Shown: positions 20,966-32,088 of the stretch, piece after piece | How positions within the stretch are numbered: position 1 is the stretch's first letter | How the letters are laid out: every line of letters starts with the position of its first letter | Assembly (NCBI GenBank): GCA_015680905.1 | Contig: CM027380.1 | Coordinates: forward strand, 55,817,001-55,881,000 | Source: Coptis chinensis | Lineage: Eukaryota > Streptophyta > Magnoliopsida > Ranunculales > Ranunculaceae | Direction of reading: 5' to 3' | DNA length: 64,000 bases | Notes under the pieces: model-generated | Told to the model about the DNA's origin: nothing | Databases searched by the model: none | What the model saw: the letters and a program-made list of their open reading frames with translations, nothing else | Translations under genes and position numbers: made by a program

Positions 20966-21270
20966 TTATAATGGCATAGCAGGACGCGAAAGAACCTCAT
21001 CTCTTTGAAGAGGAAGGTGAGGAGGATGACACTTAAATGCGGGAGTTAAGATAAGTTTTTATTTCAGTTAGTGTCTGCTTATGTCCCCAGCAATTTACTT
21101 CTTCTAACCTATAACGGGTGGAACTCCTATAGAGTTGCGTCAGTTTTTATTTTCTATATTAGTATGTTTTAACCTTGTTTTGCAGATGTTCCAGAATTTC
21201 ACGCGTTTCCATGGTACTTTTCTACCCTTTTTATGTCAATACTTTGAGGAAAAAACGTGCTTCTTCCTGC
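20966..21270 (+). mobile_element. E7: plus-strand scrap of the same family (ORF B end and 3' region)
   Basis: Begins within the C-terminal end of ORF B (QDAKEPHLFEEEGEEDD), followed by the post-ORF B segment with the acceptor-like TTGTTTTGCAG and the start of the 3' noncoding region (CAATACTTTGAGG). It then meets minus-strand LTR sequence of E3 without a target duplication. A broken fragment; E2 is inserted in or beside it. Confidence 0.7.
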
Positions 21271-22130
21271 CAGAGAATTTCAAACGCAAGTAAAACTAGA
21301 ACTATTTTCGATGCTAATTTATCAAAGATTTCTACTCTCAAATGTTATCGCAATAGAGTTGGAGTAGAAGATTCGTTCCACTCCTTGTTCTTTAGTATTC
21401 AATATTTCCTAAGGTTATCAATCTATCCAAAGTCAATGAGAGTATGATGAAATTTATACTACGATGCAAATTATGCTAACAAGATACAATAATTTAATTA
21501 CGAAATGCTAAATTGACACTATGATAAGGAATTAGGGGGGATTGATTCCACCTTAACTCGACTTAATTAACTAGAGAAGATTCATCGTAATCCAAATTGT
21601 AATGCTTTTGCATAGCAATTGGGTGTTCCTAATCCCTAATTGTTCATGGTAATCTTTACCAACTAACAACTAGCATATGAAGAAATCAAACCCATTCTCA
21701 TGGTGAACTAATTACTTTCTAGATTGGAATGGAAAATTACAACTATTCTATGCTAACAACAATCAAGCTTTCATCAAGGCTTCCAGATCCACATTTTTGT
21801 GCATGGGCTGAGGTGCCATATTTTGGGTCGGAAAATCGAGCCTAAAGCCCAATTTCTTCAGTCCACAGAGCTTTTTTCAGCTAGGTTTGACTTCAGTAGA
21901 CTTCTCATCCACTTTTATTCCTCTGATTGAGTCAACACTTTGACTACTAAAAATCTCTTTCTGAGACGGTCGTTTTGACATAAGGTAGGCCCAATTCCGA
22001 GGTCTGAGTCCAAAGATATGGCCTTCGGAAGTTTTGCTGACTTTTGTGCGCTGTTTCTGCCCGCGTTGACTTTGACTTTTCAGCTTTGACCGGGCTTTTT
22101 AAGGCTTTTTCTCCTTGAATCTTGGCCTTT
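21271..22130 (-). repeat. E3 3' LTR, left part (incomplete)
   Basis: Minus-strand LTR sequence similar to the E2 LTR (for example CAAACGCAAGTAAAACTA and GATAAGGAATTAGGGGGGAT). It ends at CTTGGCCTTT where E4 has inserted; the LTR resumes at 35225 with the duplicated CCTTT. The outer end is missing its TGATAA terminus. Confidence 0.82.
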
Positions 22131-23614
22131 TGATAAGAGCCTAAAACTGTAGTTTTAACCCTATAACAGTCATACTTTTAGACCAATTATGTGAGTAATA
22201 ATTAAGAGTTAATACTGATTACGTGTTTTTATGCATTTCAGGCGTAAAAGTCCATTATGTGCAGAAATGTGCCACTTTAGAGAGATAAAGGAGCAAAGGT
22301 CGGTTGCTAAGGAGTTCTGTGATTAAAGTCCAAGATTCAAGAAGACAAATCCTCTGTAAAGCCCGGTCAAAAGATGAAGAGTCAAGGTCCACGCGGGCAG
22401 AAACAGTGCACAAAGTCAACAGAACTTCCGAAGACCATATCTTTGGACTCAGACCTCGGAATTGGACCTACCTTATGTCAAAACGACCGGATCGGAAAGA
22501 TCTTTCCAATGGTCTAAGCCTTGATCCAATCAGAGGAGCAAAACTGGACGAAAAGTCTGTTGAAGCCAACTGCAGCTGAAGAGGCCTTTTTGGACTGAAA
22601 GTATTGTGTTTTGGGCCTGATTCTCTGGCCCAAAACATGGCTCCAAGCCCATGCACGATTTTTGGATCTGAAAGTATAAAAACCAAAGCTTAGCTCTTTG
22701 TTAATGGTAGCTAGTTAGACCAAAAACCATATAGATAATTCTAGATCTAGTTTTCGGTAGATTAATTAAGTTTTAGTTCCATTTTCAATTCTTGTTTTAG
22801 ATTAGGTCTTTGAATCATTGTTCTTGATTGATTAGATAAATAAAATAGTTATTTTGTCAATTTCGATTTTTGTCATCTCAATTTATAGATCTAGTTTTAA
22901 TTCTTGTTGATTATCATTTCATAGTTTAAGTAGATTGAAACATTATTAGTTAATTTAGTTAAGTTAGAATTTTAATATGATGTGTAGTTATAATTCAATG
23001 GGAAATGATGGGTTGATGATTCAAGGCTAAAACCTCCATTAGAGGGGTTGATGAAGCTTTGATGAAAACTTAGTGGTAGAGTGTGGAAGCGTTGTAGAAT
23101 CTATTCCACTCTAGAAGGTCGTGATTCGCCATGAGAATGGGTGGACGACCTCACATGCTAGTTAGTATTTGGTAGAAATGCTATGAACACTAGGGATTAG
23201 AACTCGAAATTCTTGCCGTAAGAACGTAAGAATCGAGATACAAGAATCTATGCTAGGTTATTAAGTTGGATTCGAGGTGGATTCAATTCCCCTCTAATCC
23301 TTTATCTAGATTCAAAAACAATCATATTTCCATAGCATTCATAGTTAAATTCAACATAATCAATTTCATATAGGTATCGTAGTATAACACCCTTTGTAAA
23401 GCTCTCATTAGACTTAAGACCGACTAATTATACTAGAAAGCATTCCATGCTAGAGCACTAGGAGTGGAATGAATTTGTTACTCCACTCTATTTCGATAGA
23501 ATTGAGAGTAGAAACTTTGATAAATATATAGGATCATAAGATAGTTTTAGTTTACTTACGTTTTGAGTTCATCGTTCATTTCGTAGGTAAACTAGTCAAT
23601 TTTATAATTTATCA
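22131..23614 (+). repeat. E4 5' LTR
   Basis: 1484 bp, TGATAAGAGCC to TTTATCA. TATA box TATAAAAA at 22675-22682; inverted pair TTTTGGGCC/GGCCCAAAA just upstream (about 22608-22635); AATAAA signal about 160 bp downstream. The PBS follows after two bases. Confidence 0.92.
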
Positions 23615-23616
23615 AA

Positions 23617-23629
23617 TGGCGCCGCTGCC
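23617..23629 (+). promoter_or_regulatory. E4 primer-binding site
   Basis: TGGCGCCGCTGCC, one mismatch from the tRNA-Asp complement TGGCGCCGTTGCC used by Athila elements. Confidence 0.8.
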
Positions 23630-23844
23630 ATCTTAGTTGCACTTTAGCATTGTTATCATAGTAGAATTAGTCATTTTTAATTCCCATTAAACCCACCCAC
23701 CCTCGTTTGATTCATACTGTGGTTATCTGTTTTGTTGAAAAATTCGACAAAAATTACACCGAGCGATCGCCTATAAGGAGACTTTTGCCCCTATAGCCTG
23801 GAACACCGAGCGCACCCATTTTCCATAAAGAAGTCCTTGACATA
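23630..23844 (+). other. E4 leader
   Basis: Short noncoding leader with the CCCACCCACC stretch near 23693 and a small GC-rich part (GAGCGATCGCC, GAGCGCACCC near 23760-23815) related to the leader repeats of E2 and E5. Confidence 0.6.
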
Positions 23845-25255
23845 ATGAATGGGGGTAGTTTTCTAAGTAAAGGAGCCTCAGAGGCTTACAAATTTTTAGA
23901 AGATCAAACTAAACGTAATAACAATTGGGGGGTTAGTGATGATATCCCCTGCGCAGTTAGTTCTTCTTCAATAGTTAAGGCCGCCGGTATGTTTGAGATG
24001 AAACCCGATCTAGAACTTAAAAATTTAATCGAATCTCTAACTAAAAAGGTTGAGGCTATTTCTGTGCAACAAAAGCCTACCCCCGTCATGAATGTTAACT
24101 CCAACCCATGTAATGTCTGTTTGAGTCTTGAGCACCCTGACTCATATTGTCCTTTCGCCTATGAACATCAACAATTAGAGCAAGATAATGTGTACTCCAT
24201 TAATAACTATCCTATTCCTAATGCCCCATGGAGACAACATCCCAACTTTAGTTGGCGAAACAATCAACAAGTTTCACCTCCAGGGTCTAATAACCAAAAT
24301 CTTAGGCAAGGGAACAACTATAATCAAGCTCCACCTAGGCAAGGCCAGGGACTAAGTCAGGGAAATTATAATAATTATAACAACCAAGCGCAACCACGAC
24401 AAGGTTTAGCACAAGGTCAGGGTAATTATAATCGTTATAATACCAATAGCGGTATCGTTCCGGTTAACAATAGTAACTATCACAACCCACCTATAAATAA
24501 TCAACGTGAGATAGTTCCAGTCGCACCACCTGTGACTACTACACAATCACAGCCGGATCGTATAGACGCCTTTATACAGGTTACCCAACAACTTTTCCAA
24601 TCAATGACTCAATCAAACCAACAGATCTTACAATCCATAAATCAGGGCATACAACAGGTTAGCCCAAGAGAAAGCTAAACTAAAAAAAGGCGTGTTTCGG
24701 GACATGGCGATACCCAACCCTAAAACAACAAACACGCCTTTGAGGTAAACGGTAATACTAGTACAGAAACGACAATAGTAGGTGACCTGAATGCCATCAC
24801 CACTCTCCGTTCTGGAAGAGTGGTTGATAACAAAGTAACTATCCCTATAGTTACCCCATCAGTACTCCCTACACCGGATATCGAACTAGATACCGAAGTA
24901 GAAACTGAAGAGCCTACCACTATAGAGGTACCAGTTAAACAACAAACTAAGAAATAGAAAGCCAAGGTAACATATCAAGTCGAGCCATACGCTAAATATA
25001 GAGCGAAACCACCATTCCCTCAGAAGTTAGCCATGCTAACCAGGGATACAAACTTTGAGGAGATTAGGAACGTTTTCAAGAATCTAACGATAAACCTTCC
25101 TTTTCTCGAAGCTATTAAAAAGCTCCATAACCACGCTAAGTTTCTTAAAGAGTTGTGCACTACTAGGCGTAAGACCAACATACCTAAAGACGCCTTTTTA
25201 ACTGAATAATTCCCAACTTTATCCGAAAATAATGGAATTGTTAAGTACAAGGACC
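23845..25255 (+). pseudogene. gag: E4 gag (partial)
   Basis: The longest open part (23845-24678, 277 codons) starts at MNGGSFLSKGASEAYKF, so the N-terminal gag fold seen in E2 and E5 is not represented. It contains the CCHC knuckle CNVCLSLEHPDSYC and then a long Asn/Gln/Tyr/Gly-rich tail with repeated APPRQGQG and NYNNYNNQ units, ending in a Gln-rich QQILQSINQGIQQ stretch. Downstream sequence resembles the protease-proximal part of gag (EPTTIEVPVKQQ, NLTINLPFLEAIKKL). Broken fossil. Confidence 0.88.
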
Positions 25256-25990
25256 CTGGTCGTCCTACTGTAAAATGCACCTTAGGAGATTCCCACACAA
25301 CGACCGCGTTATTAGACCTGGGGGTGAGTGTTAACTTACTCCCATATTATTTGTATAAACAAATAGGTCTACAGGAAATGCAACCTACAAAAATAACGTT
25401 GCAATTAGCGGACAGGTCAATTAAGTATCCTAAGGATGTAGTGAAAAACGTGCTTGTTAAGGTTCAGGATTTTTACTATCCTGCTGATTTTGTTATCCTC
25501 GATACAGAAGTCGCCAACGACTCTGTACCGATCATCTTAGGGCGCCCCTTCTTGGCAACTGCCAACGCACTTATAAATTGCCGCGATGGTAAGATGTCCT
25601 TATCTTTTGGCCATCTTACAGTTAAGGTAAATGTTTTTAAAATGATGAAACAATTACCAGATTCGTCTATAGATGGGGAGGTTAGCATGATCGAGAGTTT
25701 AGCTCAAGATTATTTAAAAAACACGTTTCGAAAACAATATATACAAATTCCTTTCTTTTAGAATTTCAGATTTTGTAAATGACTCCTACTTAGAGGAAGT
25801 CAACACCATCTTTGAATCCACACCAATTGTAGACCCTTCAGTTGCTCCATATATTGAGTATGAAGACTTGCTACCTAAGCAAGTATTCATTATGCAAAAT
25901 GAGGACCTCGACGGAACATCTATTGATTTTCCTTCCACCCCAGTGCTTAAACCTCTTCCCCCAGAGTTAAAATATATTCAACTTGATCCG
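25256..25990 (+). pseudogene. pol: E4 protease region and linker
   Basis: Retropepsin-like: sequence around the DLG site, VSVNLLPYYLYKQIGLQEM, LQLADRSIKYPKDVVKNVLVKV, DFVILDTEV, and IILGRPFLATANALINC, then the FGHLTVKVNVFKMMKQLPD segment. The pattern GRPFLAT.NA.I is typical for Athila-like proteases. Broken. Confidence 0.88.
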
Positions 25991-27530
25991 GATGGTAGTC
26001 ATCCGGTAATTATATCTTCTCTGTTATCTAAGAATGAAGAGACACGTTTAATCCGGGTGATTGGGGAACATCGGTCTGCGATTGGTTGGTCCCTAGCCGA
26101 CATTAAGGGAATTGACCCTAATATTTGCACTCATCATATCCATTTGGAGGATAACGCGAAGACTTCTCGTGAACCTCAGCGTCGCTTGAACCCAGCTAGG
26201 AAAGAGGTGGTTAGGGGAAGAAGTCTTACGGTTACTTCGATCGCGGTATCATATACCCAATCTCGATAGCGAATGGGTAAGCCCCATTCATGTAGTTCCT
26301 AAGAAATCGGGGAGTTACCATGGTGCGTAACGGAAAGGGTGACTATGTTGTCACACAAGGTCCTATGAAATGGAGGATCTCAGTATTGATTCTGACGTTT
26401 AAATGCTATGACACGAAAAGGATCACTTTCCTTTACCTTTTATAGATCAAATGCAAATCGCGCCTAGCTAGTCATGCTTTTTATTGTTTTTCGGATGGCT
26501 ACTCGGGCTATTTTCAAATTATTATTGATATTGATGACCAAGAAAAGACTACCTTCACATGTCCCTTTGGAACGTATGCCTATAAACGAATGCCTTTTGG
26601 CCTTTGTAATGCTCCCGAACCTTCCAAATGTGTATGCTTCATATATTTAGTGACATGGTAGAGCACTTTATGGAAGTTTTCATGGATGATTTTTCTATCT
26701 ATGGAGACTCCTTCATTGCATTGTTTGTCTAACTTTGTGTAAGGTTTTGACACGGTGTGAAGAAAAGAGCCTCGTTTTAAACCGGGAAAAGTGTCATTTC
26801 ATGGTGAAAAAGGCATAGTACTAGGTCACATTGTATCTAGTGATGGCATCGAAGTAGATAAGGCCAAACTAGATAAGATAGCGACTCTACCTAAACCACG
26901 GACTGTCCGTGATATTAGAGCCTTTCTAGGCCATGCAGGTTTTATAGGTGGTTTATTAAAGACTTCTAAAATAGCTAGGCCTTTAACTAATCTGCTTTTG
27001 AAAGATGCAATCTTTGATTTTAATTTTAAGCGTATGCAGGCTTTTGAAACTTTAAAAGCTGCCCTAACCTCTGCACCAATTATCTGACCTCCCGATTGGT
27101 CTAAACCTTTCGAACTCATGTGTGATGCTAGTGACTATGCACGGTTGGTGCGGTCTTGGGACAAAAACTAGATAATAAGTCCACTGTTATTTATTATGCT
27201 AGTAAAACCTTAAACGATGCTCAACGGAATTATTCAACTACAGAAAAAGAATTATTAGCTGTCATTTATGCTTTAGATAAGTTTCGTCCTTATTTGGTTG
27301 GTTCTAAAACTTTAGTTTACACGGACCATGCAGCCCTTAAGTACCTTCTTGCAAAGAAGGATGTTAAGCAGAGATTAATCCGTTGGATCCTTCTCCTGCA
27401 AGAGTTCACATTAGAAATAAAAGACAAAAGAGGGGTCGAAAACGTAGTTGCCGACTACTTATCTAGACTCACAAACGACGATCAGAGTGATTCTGAGTCC
27501 ATACCGGACTCTTTTCCTGATGAGCATCTG
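25991..27530 (+). pseudogene. pol: E4 reverse transcriptase and RNase H
   Basis: The linker EHRSAIGWSLADIKGID opens the region, followed by readable RT blocks ([13 protein letters not shown]-like, FMDDFSIYG-like around 26680-26705, [32 protein letters not shown]) and the RNase H domain ([54 protein letters not shown]). Broken several times; the RNase H end joins integrase in a 250-codon open stretch (27156-27908). Confidence 0.88.
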
Positions 27531-28842
27531 TATGCAATTTTTTCAGCACCATGGTATGCTGACATTGTAAATTATTTAGCGGCTGATGTTATGCCTTATA
27601 ATTGGTCAAGAAATGAACGTAAGAAGTTCTTGGCCAAAGTTAAGTTATACTACTGGGATGAGCCATACCTTTTTAAGTATTGTGCGGATCAGATTATTCG
27701 TCGTTGTATTCCCCAGTGGGAATACAATGAAGTTCTATCGTTCTACCATGACAAAGAGTGTGGTGGCCATTTTAGTGGGATGAAAACAGCCGCTAAAGTG
27801 CTTCAATGTGGATTTTATTGGCCTACCCTTTTTAAGGATGCCCAAGTGCATTGCAAGACGTGTATTCGTTGCCAACAACTTGGGCTTAATCACTTAAACG
27901 TAATATGATGCCATTAAATCCAATCTTAATAGTAGAAATTTTTGACGTTACGCATTGATTTCATGGGTCCTTTCCCTATTTCCCACAGTTTCATTTATAT
28001 TCTAGTTGCCGTGGACTACGGTCTAAATGGATAGAGGCCCCGGCTTGCCGTGAGCAATGACCATAAGACAGGTTGTATTTTTATTAAAGAATATATTTTC
28101 TGTCGGTTTGGCATTCCTAAAGCCATCATTAGTGGTGGTGGAACACATTTTTGCAACAGAGTTGTTGCATCCCTAGTGAAAAAGTATGGAGTTACACACA
28201 AAGTAGCAACTCCTTATCATCCACAAACTAGCGGACAAGTAGAAGTTTCTAATAGGGAAATCAAAAAGATTTTAGAAACAACTATAAACCCTGATAGGAA
28301 AGACTGGTCAAAGCGTCTATCGGATGCCTTATGGGCGTATAGAACTGCTTTCAAAACTCCTATAGGTATGTCTCCCTTTAGACTTGTATTTGGGAAACCA
28401 TGTCATTTGCCCGTTGAATTAGAGCACCGTGCTTTGTGGGCTATAAAAAGCCTTAACTTCAATATTTATGAGGCAGGTGTCAAACGCAAGTTGCAATTGA
28501 ATGAGCTTGAAGAAATCCGTAGCAATTCTTACGATCTCATGAAGGATTATAAAGCTAACATGAAAGCGTGTTCATGATAAGCAAATCTTGGCGCAAAGAG
28601 TTTGTGGTCGGTTAAAAGGTCTTGCTTTACAACTCCCGTCTACATATTTTCCCAGGAAAACTAAAAACCCGTTGGTCCGCCCTTTTAAGTTATGAAGTCA
28701 CCCTTACGGGGCAATCACCTTGGTAAATCCAAATGACAACAGTACCTTTCAAGTTAATGGTCAACGGTTAAAACATTTTCACGAGCTTCTGTCCCCTGAT
28801 GTAGAGGAAGTCCTTTTACAGGACCCTGTCTATAAGGATTGA
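27531..28842 (+). pseudogene. pol: E4 integrase
   Basis: The N-terminal zinc finger is complete to the eye: [10 protein letters not shown] then [11 protein letters not shown] (HHCC spacing). Core sequence includes [20 protein letters not shown] and [20 protein letters not shown] with the third acidic residue, then [16 protein letters not shown] and the GPF-like C-terminal region without a chromodomain. Several breaks. Confidence 0.88.
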
Positions 28843-29747
28843 CCTTTGTCATTGGTGTACTTCCTTTCACTTCCATATAGTGGTAAGTGCACCATTCAGG
28901 TAACTGGGCCCTCCCTATGGAATGTGTGGCTGTAAGTACCGGATCCTAAGTCCACGGTTAATATAATTCATGTTTTCCACTTTTGCATGTTTTCTCGGTT
29001 TTTGAGTCATGTTTCTCTAAGGGGTGAATTATGTATTTAATGTTTTTGTTTTTCTTATAATACACTAATAAAAAATAAATAAATAAATAAATAAAATTCT
29101 TAATCATAGAAATAGCAATCCAACAAGTCTTGGGAATCTGACTTTAAACGACCCGCGTTAGAACAAATTTTTTGATTAAAAATTTGTTTGGGGGTGGGCA
29201 ATCGGTCTTTCCATCTGGATTGCTCGAACTTTCCATTTGTGTTGCTTAGGCCCATTACTTGTAGTTCAATTGGGTTGATGTAATCTAAACTTAGATTTCC
29301 TTCGTTCGCATAACTTACGTCACAGACGCACTTCGAGGCGTTTTTCAACCCTTTTATACATCACCCATGGTTGAAATTGAGTGTTTTATGGATCATTGGA
29401 TTGGAAATTCTCTACTGATCATTTCCATAACTCATTCGCCAAAATCGGGCCAGTAACGAAGCGGCAAATTGAGTTTGAAATTGCACGGTTTCTTTCTTTT
29501 TAGTTAATCCCGCCGGTTATCAAGGTAAAACAAACCTTAAACACCAAAATTAAAAAAAAAAAAAGAGAGAGAGAAGAAAACCTAACTACACCCACACCAA
29601 GTAATCAAATCCAACTAAAATCTTCTTTAAACCATTACCACCACCAACCTAACTCCGAAAAACCGCCACCACCGTTATTTTAGTTTGTTTTCTTCAAACT
29701 CGCCTCCCCCACAGTCTACAAAACCATTAGTTGTCTCAGAAACTTCA
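28843..29747 (+). other. E4 spacer between integrase and ORF A
   Basis: Noncoding. Contains a donor-like GGCTGTAAGTACC (GTAAGTAC at 28932-28939), an AAAT microsatellite at about 29069-29095, and an internal G-tract TTTGGGGGTGGG at 29187-29198. The ORF A leader follows, with an A/G run near 29550-29578. E2, E5 and E6 have the same layout. Confidence 0.7.
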
Positions 29748-30866
29748 ATGGCACTACGACGAAGAATTTTGCCAGAGCACACTTTTGCTTCCGATAGCTT
29801 CGCGCCATTTTACGACGCGGAGATGATTAGGAGGCATTGGAACGGACTGTGGTACTTTCATCGAGGAGTTCTATCACTATGATTTGGTAGAACAATTTTA
29901 TAAGAAGCGAGAATTGAGGGGATAGGATTTTCATAAAGGTAGCGGAACGAGGAGGGGAAGTAATGAGACGGTTGTTGGCTGAATCTGTTAGGAATTACGC
30001 TTTGAAAGCAACTCGGTAGCGACAATTCGGGAATCGGTATAATTTGGAGTTCTGCTTTGATGAAGGATACTGTCGTGGAGGGTGAATACAATCCGACATC
30101 TCATTGCGTCCGCCAGTCAACCCTGAGAACCAATCAACTGGCTGTAGCTCAGTGGATTGGTAGGAACGTCCTCGGGAAAGACAAAGTCGAGTGATATCGG
30201 CCCGCAATGTCGACGTTTCTCGGATTTTGCAAACAAATAAGTATAATTTCTGCATCCTCGATTTAATGTTTAATGTGATTCGAGGAGTGGGGAAGAGCTT
30301 GGCGCCTCTTCCCATATTGATCACTAAGATCATGCTCTCCTTTAGAGCTGTCGCAAGATCTGCTCCTATTAAGATCAAATTGCATTCTAATGCAAGTATC
30401 TATACGGATTGCATCCAAGAGACTTGGTCGTTGTCTGAAGAAAAAATGGTTGAGTTGGAGGATGAAAGGGAGGATATGACATGTCTGGATGACGATGCAT
30501 TAGATAAATGTAGTTCTAATTTAGAACGCATGCAAGTATTGCAAACTGCCTTGCGTTGCGTTTATGGTATTTGTGAAAATATCCGAGATAGACAGATTAT
30601 AGTTCGAAGGGGTTCAGGACGATATCTTGTCTAACATGGAGACTATCCACCAGCATCAACAATCCCAGTATGTAGTACTCCAGACTGAGATGGAAGCACA
30701 GCGCTTGTTCCGAATAGAGATGCTACGACGCATGCCACCCGTGGAGGACTCTGTTTCAGCCGAGTCCGACAGGCATGAGCGTCGTCGCCGAAGGACAGAT
30801 GGTTCAAGCCATTCTCCATGCCAGGACCAATCTCCATCTCCGGGCCCATCTTCATCACATGGCTAG
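29748..30866 (+). pseudogene. E4 ORF A
   Basis: Starts MALRRRILPEHTF at 29748. Visible in order: RRHWNGLWYF, ASLR-type sequence before a WIGRN-like stretch, FCILDLMFNVIRGVGKSLAPLPILITKIM (written here in parts: FNVIRGVGKS, LPILITKIM), LHSNASIYTDCIQETWSL, and an acidic part. The end of the region (30627-30866) has a coiled-coil-like EMEAQRLFRIEMLRR, a basic HERRRRRTDG cluster that could be a nuclear localisation signal, and a Ser/Pro-rich tail. Accessory protein of unknown function; broken. Confidence 0.78.
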
Positions 30867-31519
30867 GTGTTCACCATCAGTTGTGTTCAATGTTATTTCA
30901 TGGTTTTGATTGTTTTATTAGTTGGATTTTAATTAAGTAGTTAAATTTAAATATTAATGTGTTTGTTTAATGTTGTTTAGATTTAAATTTTATTTTTAAT
31001 ATAATTGGTTAATTTCGAGTAATGCTTGTTTTTATCATTAATCCCACCTTCCCGACTTGTTTGGGGGTGGTAATATTTATACCGAGCATAATTCGTTATA
31101 TGATCATCCACGGTAAAATAGTCTTGAAGGAAAGGTTTATAATTTGGCCGATATCGGCATATCTATGATTTGTGTGGTGGTAGCATGAAATGTAGGAAAG
31201 TTTAGAAGTTACTATTCTAAATCCATTATGAAATATACCAGGATTTTTAGAAAATCACAAAAATGGTTTGTTTCCGTTTTCGAGTTTGGAATTTTTCTAT
31301 TTCCGGAAATTGCCTTAAAACAATTTGGGAACTTGCCGATTCGTTTTGGAAGCTCAAAACCTATTTAAACTCCCTTCATTCTACACTAACAAACCATACT
31401 ACACCCCACCATCATCCCAGACCTTTCACTCCAAGCTTTTCCTTCTTTTTCCTCCAAATTTCTGTTTCAAAGATTCTACGAAAGCGCTAGCTACCGCATA
31501 ATTTCACAAAGTTTAGTCA
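30867..31519 (+). other. E4 spacer between ORF A and ORF B leader
   Basis: Noncoding, AT-rich at first, with an internal G-tract TTTGGGGGTGG at 31060-31070. Downstream lies a TATA-like TATTTAAA at 31362-31369, followed by TTCATTCTACACTAAC. The matching box in E2, E3 and E5 is TATATAAA. This is a candidate internal promoter for ORF B. Confidence 0.6.
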
Positions 31520-31625
31520 GAGCGCGACCCGCGCCCTCCTTGAGCGCGACTCGTGCCCAAACACTGTAATAGCAAAAACCCACGAGCGACGGGCTTCTAT
31601 CTGGCGCACCAGCGCCAGCCTTTTT
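31520..31625 (+). repeat. GC-rich repeat before ORF B (E4)
   Basis: Contains GAGCGCGACCCGCGCCC and a second GAGCGCGACTCGTGCCC, then AGCGACGGGC and GCGCACCAGCGCC. Short member of the GC-rich leader family of this element group. Confidence 0.7.
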
Positions 31626-31938
31626 TATCAACTATGCCTATGTTGGTAAGCCGATCACGCGTAGTTGTTTACTTGTATTCTCGTGCATAATTCACAGATT
31701 GGAAAAGGGTTGAAGTCATGAGACCCACCAATTGGGTGGTTAAGCTCATTGCGAATAATGACTTGGCCGGATGGCGGTGCAGACCTCATTTGGTCGCCCG
31801 TTACATCCCATCGCACATAATAACACTTTAACGTGTTAGCATTAGTAGATGATAAATAAAATGCAAGCTTGGCAAGTTATAATGGACTGGCGGGGATGCG
31901 AAGGAACCTCATCTCTTTAATGAGGAGGAGGACATTTA
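31626..31938 (+). pseudogene. E4 ORF B (remnant)
   Basis: Only the last part of ORF B is recognisable: sequence corresponding to the DWKRVEVMRPTNRVV and WQVQPYLVAPYIPS blocks of the E6 protein, and the WQVIMDWQ...KEPH end. Broken. Confidence 0.75.
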
Positions 31939-31950
31939 AGCGGAGATAAG

Positions 31951-32088
31951 GTAAGTTTTAGTTTTGTTATTGTGTCGCTTATGTCCCAAGCATATTTAAT
32001 TCGTTAACCCCATAATGGGTGGAACTCTTATAGAGTTCAGTCAAGATTTTTATTTCCTATATTAGTATGTTCTAACCTGGTTTTGCAG
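31951..32088 (+). other. Intron-like unit after ORF B (E4)
   Basis: Donor AAG|GTAAGT at 31951, branch-like TTCTAAC at 32070-32076 and acceptor TTTTGCAG ending at 32088, 138 bp in all. It begins about a dozen bases after the ORF B stop. Units of 138 bp (E5), 139 bp (E3) and 132 bp (E6) occupy the same place. Splicing here is inferred only. Confidence 0.55.
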
